Of a DNA stretch of 29,027 bases, positions 16,660 through 24,006 are shown piece after piece (positions within the stretch are counted from its first letter, which is position 1; each line of letters begins with the position of its first letter). The notes under the pieces are model-generated. The model was not told where the DNA came from. It saw only the letters and a list, made by a program, of their open reading frames with translations, and searched no databases. The DNA is from DATLHO01 sp035539855. Lineage in GTDB: Bacteria; Bacteroidota; Ignavibacteria; OLB7. The stretch is from positions 1 through 29,027 of the forward strand of contig DATLHO010000104.1 of the NCBI GenBank assembly GCA_035539855.1. Reading direction: 5' to 3'. Made by a program: the position numbers and the translations under genes.

Positions 16660-17343
16660 TTACCAGTAGATGGCGGCCGTGAGCACGCCACGCGAGCCGA
16701 GCCCGAACGAGCTCTCGGTCGGCAGCTCGATGCGCACGGGCGTCTGTCCTTCGATCGTGCGCTCCTCCTCGGCGCTCGACGTCCCGAACCCGAGCTGATA
16801 CTCGGCCGAGAGGCTGACGCCCGACCACGGGAACCACTCGCCGCCGATGATCGCGGCGATCGAGAACGACGACGTCGAAGCCTCGACGTCGGGCTCCGCG
16901 TCGCTCACCGGATTGCGCGTCGAGCTCGACATGCCATAGGCGATCTGACCGCCGACGTATCCGGCGACGGCTCCGGTCTTCGCCACGTTGTAGACGACGC
17001 CGGGCGCGATCGCGAAACGGAAGACGCTGAACTCGTCGTTGTTGACCGAGTCGACCGGCTGGGTCGCGTTCGTCGAACCCACGGCGAGACCGAGACGCAG
17101 CGCGAGATCGTTGGCGAGAAAGTACTTCGCGCCGAAGCCCGCGCCGACGTTCATGGTGTCGACGCCGGCGGCGTTGAAGCCGTTGAGCGCGAGCTGGGCG
17201 AGGCCGCCGAGATCGAACAGCAGCGCGAAGTCGCCGGCGCTCGAGCGGGGTGTCGGACCGTTGGAGGTGGACGTGCCCTGCTGCGCGAACAGCGAAACGG
17301 GGAGGATCATCAGAGCGAGAAGGACCAGGCGGAGTTGCTTCAT
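16660..17343 (-). CDS. Outer-membrane beta-barrel (porin-family) protein
   Basis: A 227-residue protein with a signal peptide (MKQLRLVLLALMILPVSLFAQQ) and alternating amphipathic strands typical of an 8-10-strand barrel: VGAGFGAKYFLANDLALRLG, FAIAPGVVYNVA, SIAAIIGGEWFPW and VSLSAEYQLGFG. It ends in Trp, the usual terminal aromatic for outer-membrane insertion. The nearest families are the OmpW/OmpA-like small barrels common in Bacteroidota. It has no metal motif. It is transcribed toward the copper island and away from the response regulator, from its own promoter-like element. Role unknown. Confidence 0.85.
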   Translation of the reverse strand: MKQLRLVLLALMILPVSLFAQQGTSTSNGPTPRSSAGDFALLFDLGGLAQLALNGFNAAGVDTMNVGAGFGAKYFLANDLALRLGLAVGSTNATQPVDSVNNDEFSVFRFAIAPGVVYNVAKTGAVAGYVGGQIAYGMSSSTRNPVSDAEPDVEASTSSFSIAAIIGGEWFPWSGVSLSAEYQLGFGTSSAEEERTIEGQTPVRIELPTESSFGLGSRGVLTAAIYW

Positions 17344-17390
17344 GGAGTGGGTACTCGTGGAGCTTGTGATCGGATGTGGCCGAGAAGCGG

Positions 17391-17398
17391 CAAAGATA
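17391..17398 (-). promoter_or_regulatory. Exact TAnnTTTG element for the beta-barrel gene
   Basis: Read on the minus strand, TATCTTTG matches the Bacteroidota -7 consensus exactly, 47 bases before the ATG. No clear TTG is seen at -33. Confidence 0.4.
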
Positions 17399-17433
17399 GT
17401 CATCGGCACTTCTCGCGCGCCGACATCCGCTCC

Positions 17434-17464
17434 TTGCGATCCGTCGCCGCCTCCCGTACTATTG
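17434..17464 (+). promoter_or_regulatory. Candidate promoter of the two-component genes
   Basis: TTG at 17434-17436, a 20-base spacer and TACTATTG at 17457-17464 (one mismatch to TAnnTTTG). It lies in the 248-base divergent gap and would give a 5' leader of about 120 bases before the response-regulator ATG. Confidence 0.4.
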
Positions 17465-17591
17465 ATGCCACACAGATCCGGCCGGTCCCCACCCGAATCC
17501 TCACACTCCGTTTCCCCGCGGAGCCTTCTGCCATGACCCAAGAGGCCGTGGATGCGCGCGTTGCCCGTCGAGCGCTGACTCCCGGAATCCC

Positions 17592-18260
17592 ATGCGAATA
17601 CTCGTGGTCGAGGACGATCAGAACATCGCCGATGTCCTCCGGCGCGGCCTCGTTGAACAGCACTATTCGGTCGATGTTGCGGGTGACGGTCAGACGGGCG
17701 CGGAGCTCGCGCTCGTCAACGACTATGATCTGCTGATCCTCGACATCATGCTTCCCGGGCTCGACGGCCGGGCAGTCTGTCGTCGCGTGCGCGAGGAGGG
17801 GCTGTTGACGCCAATCCTCATGCTCACCGCGCTCGGCTCCGCCGGCGACGTCATCACGGGCCTCGATTCGGGCGCCGATGATTACCTGACCAAGCCGTTC
17901 GACTACGGCGTGCTCCTGGCGCGTGTGCGATCGTTGACGCGCCGTCGCAGCGAGCTACGAACGACCCAGGTCCGCGTCGCAGATCTGGAGATCGATACCG
18001 CGCGGCGCACGGTCAGGCGCGGCGAGACTCCGATCAACCTCACGGCCAAGGAGTTCGCGTTGCTCGAGTACTTCGTCCTGCACAAGGGTAGGGTCCTTTC
18101 GCGCGAAGCGATCGGCGAGCACGTGTGGGACATCAACTTCGATCCGCGCTCGAACGTCATCGAGTCGCTGATCCGGTTCCTGCGGCAGAAGATCGACGTC
18201 GAGGGAGAGGACTCACTCATCCAGACGATTCGCGGCGTCGGGTACCGGCTCGACGCCTAA
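17592..18260 (+). CDS. OmpR/PhoB-family response regulator
   Basis: A 222-residue regulator. The receiver domain (1-120) has the acidic pair in VVEDDQ, the phosphorylated D51 in LLILDIMLPG, the switch Thr in LMLTAL and the Lys in YLTKPFDYG. The DNA-binding domain (about 130-222) is a winged helix with LTAKEFALLEYF, ISREAI-like LSREAIGEHVW and the wing end TIRGVGYRL. D51 and the overall layout match CusR/CopR, which activate copper efflux genes. It is followed directly by a kinase gene, so the two probably form a pair. Control of the nearby copper genes is inferred from location; no repeated operator was identified. Confidence 0.93.
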   Translation: MRILVVEDDQNIADVLRRGLVEQHYSVDVAGDGQTGAELALVNDYDLLILDIMLPGLDGRAVCRRVREEGLLTPILMLTALGSAGDVITGLDSGADDYLTKPFDYGVLLARVRSLTRRRSELRTTQVRVADLEIDTARRTVRRGETPINLTAKEFALLEYFVLHKGRVLSREAIGEHVWDINFDPRSNVIESLIRFLRQKIDVEGEDSLIQTIRGVGYRLDA

Positions 18261-18327
18261 GGTGCGTCGTGCCACCATGTCACGGGCCTCGCACGCGGAG
18301 CTCCGCAATCCCCCATCTTCGGCGATC

Positions 18328-21300
18328 ATGGCACTCGATCCTCTCCGGCTTCTTCTCCTCGACGACGACGAACACCAGCACTCCCTGTTCGACCATACTC
18401 TCGCTCGGACCGGCCTCGCCTACGCGCTCGACTGCAGCCGCGGCATCTACGAAGCGCTCGCGCTGATCAGCGAGGGGGAGTACGACCTGTGTTTCGTCGA
18501 CTATCTGCTCGACGGCGCGACCGGAGTGGAGTTCATTCGAGCCTGTTCCGCGCGCGCGATCGACACGCCGATGATCGTGCTCACGGGGTACCAGGGACGC
18601 GAGGCGGCCGTCGAGGCTCTGGAGGCGGGAGCGACCGACTTCCTGCGCAAGGACCGGCTCGACGCCGACGTGCTCGAGCGCTCGATCCGCTATGCGATCG
18701 AGCGCTCGCGGATCATGAAGGCGTACAGGGCGAGCGAAGAGCGACTGCTGACGACGATCTCTCGTGCGTTGATCGCGATCTTCGCCGCCGATGCCGATGG
18801 AGTCATCACGTTTGCCGATGGGAAGGTTCTCGAGATCCTGGGCCTGACGAAGGATGTACTGATCGGAGTTTCGATCGCGGCGCGATTCGGAGAGAACGGC
18901 CCGCTCATGGCGGGCCTGTCGCACGTCATGAGCGGGCACGAGTTCAAAGGGCTCATCCCCATGGGAGACGTGCTGCTCGAGTGTCACGCAACGCCGACAT
19001 TCACCGCCGACGGGTTGTTCAGCGGGCTGATTGGCGTGGCCACCGATGTCACCGCGCAGAAGATCACCGAGGAGCGTCTCGAGCGCAGTCAGCGGCTGTT
19101 CGAGAGCTTCATGAACCACAGTCCGATTCTCAACTTCATCAAGGACGCCGACGGGCGGTACCTGTTCGTCAACGAGGCGTTCTCACGGCTGGTGAAGCGA
19201 CCGATCGGCGAGATCATCGGCAGGATCGATCCGGAGCTATGGTCTCCGGAGATCGCCGATGAGTTCCGGCGCAATGACGAGCAGGTGCGCGCGGCCGACC
19301 GTTCGCTCGTTTTCGTCGAACGTGCGAACGATGACGGGCGCATCGTGATCTCGCACGTCGTCAAGTTCCCGATTCACACCGACGACGGCGAATCGCTCCT
19401 GGGTGGGATTGCCGTCGACATCAGCGGCCGCGTCGAGGCCGAGGAGTCGTTGCGCAAGAGCGAGGAGCGATTCCTGCTGAGCGCGCGCGCGACGAACGAT
19501 GTCGTCTACGACTGGAACCTGCGAACCGACGCGATCTGGTGGAACGAGAACCTCACGACGCGCTTCGGCTACCCGCCCGATGCCGGTCAGTACGACCTGT
19601 CGTGGTGGAAACGAACGGTTCATCCGCAGGACTACGAGCGCGTCGTTGCCGAGCTTGAAGAGGCCGTGGCGGTTGGCGCGGAGACGTTCAACGCCGAGTA
19701 TCGTTTCGCGCGTGCCGATGGCAGCTTCGCGACCGTCGTCGATAGAGGGTGCCTCGTCTATGATGAACACCGGCGACCTGTCAGGATGATCGGTGCGATG
19801 ATCGACGTGACCGAGCGGGTGGAGGCGGAGGAGGAGCTCCGGCGGCGCGAGGAGGAGTATCGTCGAATCGTCGAGACGGCGCAGGAGGGAATCTGGGTCA
19901 CCGACAACCGTGGCGTCACGACGTTCGTCAACGCGACGATGGCGCGGATGCTCGGACAGACCATCGAGTCGATGCTCGGAACGAAGTTCGAGCGCTACCT
20001 CGACGAGGAGGCGCGGGAGTTCGCCCGGCGCAACAAGGAGCGCCGCGAGCGGGGGCTCGCCGAGCAGTACGATCTGCAGATGCTTCGTAGCGACGGATCG
20101 CGCATCTGGACGATCGTCTCGGCCAATCCGATCGTCTCGCGCGACGGCCAGCTCGTCGGCTCGCTCGCGATGGTGACCGACATCACCGAGCGCAAGATCG
20201 CCGACGCAGCGGTCCGCTCGAGCGAGGAGAGGTTCCGGCGCATCGTCGAGACCGCGCAGGAGGGAATCTGGATGGTCGATGCGCAGGATCGCACGACGTT
20301 CGTCAACGCGCGAATGGCGGCGATCCTCGGCCGCACGATCGACGACCTGCTCGGTCGAACGGTCGACGAGATCGTCCCCGACTTCGAGGTCGCCGACATG
20401 CGCGACCGGCTGAAGCTGCGCCGTCTCGGCATCAGCGAGCACTACGAGCTCGAGCTGCGTCGCCCCGATGGCGAGCGACTCTGGACGCTCGTCGCGGCCA
20501 ATCCCGTCTTCGAGCCGGACGGACGCTACGGCGGCTCGCTCGCGATGGTCACCGACATCACGCCGCGACGCAGAGCCGAGCTCGCACTGCTCGAAGCGCA
20601 CGACCGGCTCGAACAGCGCGTGCAGGAGCGAACCGCGGCGCTGGCGACGACGATGCGTCAGCTCGAGAAGGCGCACAGCGCGCAGAAGCGTTTCGTCGCG
20701 GACGCGTCGCACGATCTGCGAACGCCTCTGACGGTCGTTCGCGCCGAGCTCGAGTTGCTGCTCGGCTCCCCGACGCTCGACGCGGCCACGCGCGAGTCGC
20801 TCAGGCGCGCCGCGAGCGAGGTGCATCGGCTCGATCACCTGGCGTCGGACCTGCTCGCTCTGGCAACGATCGACAGCCAGGATCTGGGCGCGGTGCGCAC
20901 CCCGACCCGCCTCGATGAGCTCCTGCTCGAGTCGATCTCGAATCTCGCCCCCATCGCGCGCGAGCGCAGCATCAACTGGAACATCGACATCGACGACGCG
21001 GTGGAGATCGCGTGCAACCGCGAAGCGCTGCAGCGCGCAATTGCCAACGTGCTGGAGAACGCGCTGAAGTATTCGCGGCGCGACGGCACCGTCGACATCC
21101 GGTTCCGGCGCACCGGCGCCGAAGCGCGCATCGAGGTGGCCGACAGCGGCATCGGCATCGGCGCCGAGGACCTGCCGAGGATCTACGATCGGTTCTATCG
21201 CAGCGACGCCGCGCGAAGCACGCCCGGCACCGGTCTCGGGCTTCCGATCGTCAAGTCCGTCGTCGAGGCGCACGGCGGAACTGTCGCCGTCGATTCGGCG

Positions 21301-21363
21301 CAGGGTGCCGGTACGACGGTGACGATCGTGCTGCCGATCGACGCGAAAAACTCCGAGAGCTGA
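18328..21363 (+). CDS. Soluble hybrid histidine kinase: REC, five PAS, HisKA, HATPase
   Basis: A 1011-residue sensor kinase. Order: receiver (7-125, acidic DDDE, phospho-acceptor D58 in CFVDYLLDG), then five PAS domains starting near 134, 253, 377, 509 and 631, a linking helix, HisKA with the phosphorylated H795 (DASHDLRTPL), and HATPase with N911 (NVLENALKYS), DSGIGIG and GTGLGL. PAS4 and PAS5 are close copies of each other. No signal peptide or membrane segment is visible, so it should sense an intracellular signal, unlike CusS. The N-terminal receiver means it may take input from another kinase. ATG 18277 and GTG 18262 are possible earlier starts; 18328 was chosen because the receiver begins just after it. 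Confidence 0.9.
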   Translation: MALDPLRLLLLDDDEHQHSLFDHTLARTGLAYALDCSRGIYEALALISEGEYDLCFVDYLLDGATGVEFIRACSARAIDTPMIVLTGYQGREAAVEALEAGATDFLRKDRLDADVLERSIRYAIERSRIMKAYRASEERLLTTISRALIAIFAADADGVITFADGKVLEILGLTKDVLIGVSIAARFGENGPLMAGLSHVMSGHEFKGLIPMGDVLLECHATPTFTADGLFSGLIGVATDVTAQKITEERLERSQRLFESFMNHSPILNFIKDADGRYLFVNEAFSRLVKRPIGEIIGRIDPELWSPEIADEFRRNDEQVRAADRSLVFVERANDDGRIVISHVVKFPIHTDDGESLLGGIAVDISGRVEAEESLRKSEERFLLSARATNDVVYDWNLRTDAIWWNENLTTRFGYPPDAGQYDLSWWKRTVHPQDYERVVAELEEAVAVGAETFNAEYRFARADGSFATVVDRGCLVYDEHRRPVRMIGAMIDVTERVEAEEELRRREEEYRRIVETAQEGIWVTDNRGVTTFVNATMARMLGQTIESMLGTKFERYLDEEAREFARRNKERRERGLAEQYDLQMLRSDGSRIWTIVSANPIVSRDGQLVGSLAMVTDITERKIADAAVRSSEERFRRIVETAQEGIWMVDAQDRTTFVNARMAAILGRTIDDLLGRTVDEIVPDFEVADMRDRLKLRRLGISEHYELELRRPDGERLWTLVAANPVFEPDGRYGGSLAMVTDITPRRRAELALLEAHDRLEQRVQERTAALATTMRQLEKAHSAQKRFVADASHDLRTPLTVVRAELELLLGSPTLDAATRESLRRAASEVHRLDHLASDLLALATIDSQDLGAVRTPTRLDELLLESISNLAPIARERSINWNIDIDDAVEIACNREALQRAIANVLENALKYSRRDGTVDIRFRRTGAEARIEVADSGIGIGAEDLPRIYDRFYRSDAARSTPGTGLGLPIVKSVVEAHGGTVAVDSAQGAGTTVTIVLPIDAKNSES

Positions 21364-22524
21364 AGAAGTGGATGAAGAGAATGCGACAAGTTCAACGGCA
21401 CGAACCGGTGTCATGTTCGCATCATGTTGAGCCAGTAGTTTTGCAACCGAGTTTTACACTTGATCTTTGACAAACGGGCTCGCGCGAACGACTTCGGCGA
21501 GCATGTCCCCCGAACCAATTGCTGCCTGAGATCGATCGTCGTTCGAGGTTCGCATTACTCTTCTGGCTCTTCCCCTCGGGCTTGTCCCGTGGTCCAGCGA
21601 TCGATTCCGCAGTATGTGCATTCGCCCAGCCCCCCCGGCCCGGTGCACGCTTTCCCGACGACCGTTTAGTGGTTGCGGTCGTCGATGACTGTCCAGGTTC
21701 ACATGCTCCCGAGCACAAGACCCCCCCGGTTGGCTCACCGGAGCTGCAGCGCGAGCCCGTTTTGTCTCTTTGTCGAATTCCCCGTCGAGTCCGACGCGCT
21801 GCCAGGCGCGCTCCGCAGGTATATGAGGTTGTGGTCCGGTCGCTCGTTGAAATGAACGGATTGGTGTTCACTACCGTGAACCGAAGCAATCGCGGACTGG
21901 TTGATTGCACCTGCGATGTCGACAGCTCTCCCTGGTCCGGAGAGGCAACGACAGCAGCGTGACGCTTCTTCCCTGAAGCGTTCTCCGCAAGCGTGACCCC
22001 GTGGGTCACTAGCCCCCCCGAGCTTCGCGAGCGTAGTGATGTGGTACGCGAATCCGTTTCATCATGCCGAGCGGGCAACAGGCGTCGATCGCCAGTTGCC
22101 CGCTCGTGCCGTTTGAGAGATCCGGCGCATCCCGGATTCTCCGCCGTCTGACCGCTCACCACCCTTCCACCACCGGTTTTGAATCTGCTTTTCGAGAGAA
22201 AGGGTCGAAATTTGGCGAAAACCCACACTCCGCCGGGTAAATTGTAACAGAGTCGCCGGCAAGATTGTGACGATACAACGAATGCGTTGGACCGCATCGC
22301 GCCGTGGTGCAACTTTGTGCCGCTCCACTGGAGACGAGCGCACGACACCGTCGGCGCCCGCGCGTCCGACCTCGATCGATGTCGTCGCGTGCCAGTCGGC
22401 TGGCCCTTTTCTTGCGCCGAGCCCTGGAGCATCACCTCGTGAACAATGGCCCGGCAGGGAAGTGGGGCGTCACGACCCTGCCGTAATCTGTGCGGTCGAT
22501 GCTCTCCAGAGACCCACAGAAAAC
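21364..22524. other. 1.2-kb region without a convincing gene, hairpin-rich
   Basis: No reading frame here looks like protein. The longest, on the minus strand at 21422-22435, is Ser/Arg-rich and low in complexity, with no domain. By eye the base composition is less GC-rich than the flanking genes. Perfect short inverted repeats are frequent: 21657-21664 with 21676-21683 (8 bp), 21926-21931 with 21939-21944 (6 bp), 21962-21968 with 21975-21981 (7 bp), 21993-21999 with 22003-22009 (7 bp, triloop) and 22068-22079 with 22095-22106 (12 bp). Three C7 runs lie at 21630, 21721 and 22013. This fits a large structured RNA or the remains of an element; no known RNA family was recognised. Confidence 0.45.
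22068..22106. repeat. 12-bp perfect inverted repeat in the gene-free region
   Basis: CGAGCGGGCAAC at 22068-22079 pairs exactly with 22095-22106 across 15 bases. Neither side is followed by a clear T tract, so it is a weak terminator candidate; it may be part of a structured transcript. Confidence 0.5.
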
Positions 22525-22575
22525 GAAGCCGCAGGTGTACGGTTGTACCGTACGACCTGCGGCTTCTTCGTTTCC
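22525..22575. terminator. Strong hairpin terminator at the end of the H1-like gene
   Basis: A 12-bp stem (22525-22536 with 22555-22566, arm GAAGCCGCAGGT) continues into a second 7-bp stem (22537-22543 with 22547-22553) with a TGT loop and one bulged base. T-rich sequence follows on both strands (TTCTTCGTTTCC on plus, GTTTTCTG on minus). It lies 58 bases past the stop codon of the minus-strand H1-like gene. Confidence 0.85.
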
Positions 22576-22623
22576 TCGCGTCGTGGTGGTGCGTGAGGAT
22601 CTGATCGATGCTGAGACGCTGCG

Positions 22624-23637
22624 TCAGCCCTTCCGGTGCCTCGCGGTGGACTTCGTCGAGCGCGTCGGCTTCGCCTTCGCTTCGATCGGTTTCGTGGTCT
22701 TTCCAGCCTTCGATCCGTTGGCCTTCGGCCCGGTACCGGCGGGCTTCGGCTTCGATCGATTCGACGACAATGTCGCCGCGTTCTTCGACGGCTTCGCGCC
22801 TGCTGCAGTCGACTTCGCCTGGGCCGGCTTCGTCTTCGGTCCGGCCGCCCTCGACTTCGGTCCTGCCGGCTTCGACTTCACTCCCGCCGCCTTCGACCCT
22901 TTCCTCGCCGCAGTCGGCTTCGCTCCGGCTGCCTTCGGCTTCGCTCCGGCTGCCTTCGACTTCGCTCCGGCTGCCTTCGACGTTGCTCGCACCTTTGACT
23001 TTACTTCGGCCTTCGTCGACTTCGCTCCAACCGGCCTCGACTTCGACGCTGTGACGCGAGACTTCGCCTTTGCTTTCGTCGTGCCCCGGCCCGACTTCGC
23101 GACCGCCGGGGTCTCGCCGTTCTTCGCCGCCCGGCGTTGGGCCGCTTCCTTCTTCTTGCGGGCGAGTCGCTTCTCTTCGCGTCGAGCGACCACGAACGCC
23201 TTGGCCGCCGCCTTTTCCTCATCGGTCGGCCCGGAGAGCTCGGAGAGTCGTGAGACGGTCTTCCTTCGGCTCGAGCTCCGCGCCGGAGCCACTGCCACGC
23301 CACTGCCGGCGAGCTCGGCCGGACCCTTGCGGCGGCGGCGCACCGGGGCGTCGGGGATATCGAACTCGACGCGCGGACGCTGCCGCGGCGGCGCGATGAC
23401 GATCATCTGGTCGCCGACGCTCGTCAGCGCCGTCCGCCCGACCCGGGCGTCGACGGGTTTGAGCGCGCGGGCATGCCGCTCGTAGATGGTCCCGGCCTCG
23501 TCGCGTACTCGGATCCACGGGAAGTTCACCGAAACCACCTTGCCGACCCACGAAAGGCGCCCGCTGGCCCGACCGGTGACTTCCAGCTCCACGACCTTGA
23601 CCCGGTCGCCGGCCTCGAAGGGGGAATTGCTGCTCAT
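22624..23637 (-). CDS. SH3-like domain plus histone-H1-like Lys/Ala repeat protein
   Basis: A 337-residue, very basic protein with no signal peptide. Residues 1-65 look like a small beta-barrel of SH3/KOW type (FEAGDRVKVVELEVTG, WVGKVVSVNFPWIRVRD, YERHARALKPVD). A charged middle (about 100-190) includes a helix rich in Glu, Lys and Arg. From about residue 185 to the end it is low-complexity Lys/Ala/Gly/Pro with repeated AAGAK and AKSK/AKPK units, as in eukaryotic H1 tails and bacterial H1-like proteins such as HctB or AlgP. Such tails bind nucleic acid nonspecifically. The SH3-like part may bind RNA, protein or DNA. Likely a nucleoid- or ribosome-associated protein; function not proven. The strong terminator after the stop supports a real gene. 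Confidence 0.82.
   Translation of the reverse strand: MSSNSPFEAGDRVKVVELEVTGRASGRLSWVGKVVSVNFPWIRVRDEAGTIYERHARALKPVDARVGRTALTSVGDQMIVIAPPRQRPRVEFDIPDAPVRRRRKGPAELAGSGVAVAPARSSSRRKTVSRLSELSGPTDEEKAAAKAFVVARREEKRLARKKKEAAQRRAAKNGETPAVAKSGRGTTKAKAKSRVTASKSRPVGAKSTKAEVKSKVRATSKAAGAKSKAAGAKPKAAGAKPTAARKGSKAAGVKSKPAGPKSRAAGPKTKPAQAKSTAAGAKPSKNAATLSSNRSKPKPAGTGPKANGSKAGKTTKPIEAKAKPTRSTKSTARHRKG
22919..22981 (-). repeat. 21-bp tandem repeat within the H1-like gene
   Basis: Three near-identical 21-base units start at 22919, 22940 and 22961, each containing TTCGCTCCGGCTGCC on the plus strand. They encode the repeated AAGAK-type heptapeptide and imply recent slippage expansion of the tail. Confidence 0.8.
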
Positions 23638-23782
23638 TGACTCTATGGCGGCACCAAACCAGGCACGGCGGACCGGATCCTGGAGCGCGACGCTGTTGAA
23701 TGCGTGATTGACTGACCGTTCCAGGAGCGGCCCTGCATCGAGCCGTCGCGGAATGGAAGATATGAACTTACGTCGATCTGAA

Positions 23783-23876
23783 ACCCCAAGTATTGGGGTC
23801 CACTCGAAGAAAAATCCCTAAGAAATAGCAGAAAATAGGTGTTTGAGAAAAGCGCCGTCTGTTACAAACTGACGGC
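23783..23876. promoter_or_regulatory. AT-rich divergent gap with two hairpins
   Basis: The gap between the H1-like gene and pyrB (23638-24006) has an AT-rich core at about 23760-23870. It holds a perfect 7-bp hairpin (23783-23789 with 23793-23799) and a 10-bp hairpin with one mismatch (23854-23863 with 23867-23876). On the minus strand the second is followed by CTTTTCTC. They could be attenuator or terminator structures in the H1-like leader; nothing else is recognised in the gap apart from the pyrB promoter candidate. Confidence 0.35.
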
Positions 23877-23964
23877 ACGCAGGCCACCCGAGCCGGCCCG
23901 TGGAGCCTCAGCCGTGTCCTATCTCCGGCGACACGAATCGCAACACGCGACGGCAACTGGCGGC

Positions 23965-23996
23965 TTGGACGGTGGGTCAGCCCCGCCGTAACTTCA
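23965..23996 (+). promoter_or_regulatory. Candidate promoter of pyrB
   Basis: TTG at 23965-23967, a 21-base spacer and TAACTTCA at 23989-23996 resemble the Bacteroidota promoter. The expected start of transcription falls within a few bases of the TTG start codon at 24007, suggesting a very short leader or none. Confidence 0.4.
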
Positions 23997-24006
23997 AGAT
24001 CAAAAA

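Noticed and set aside
21460..22110. tmRNA, RNase P RNA or a group II intron domain V in the hairpin-rich region
   Set aside because: I looked for the conserved RNase P, tmRNA end and domain V sequences on both strands and could not find them, so no named RNA family is claimed.
21422..22435. Long minus-strand reading frame in the gene-free region (337 codons)
   Set aside because: Composition is Ser/Arg/Gly-rich without hydrophobic core, domain or start signal, and the region is hairpin-rich; chance open frames of this length occur in high-GC DNA.
22900..22985. Short repeats that might look like a CRISPR array
   Set aside because: The units are contiguous with no spacers, in frame, and encode the Lys/Ala heptapeptide repeat of the H1-like protein.
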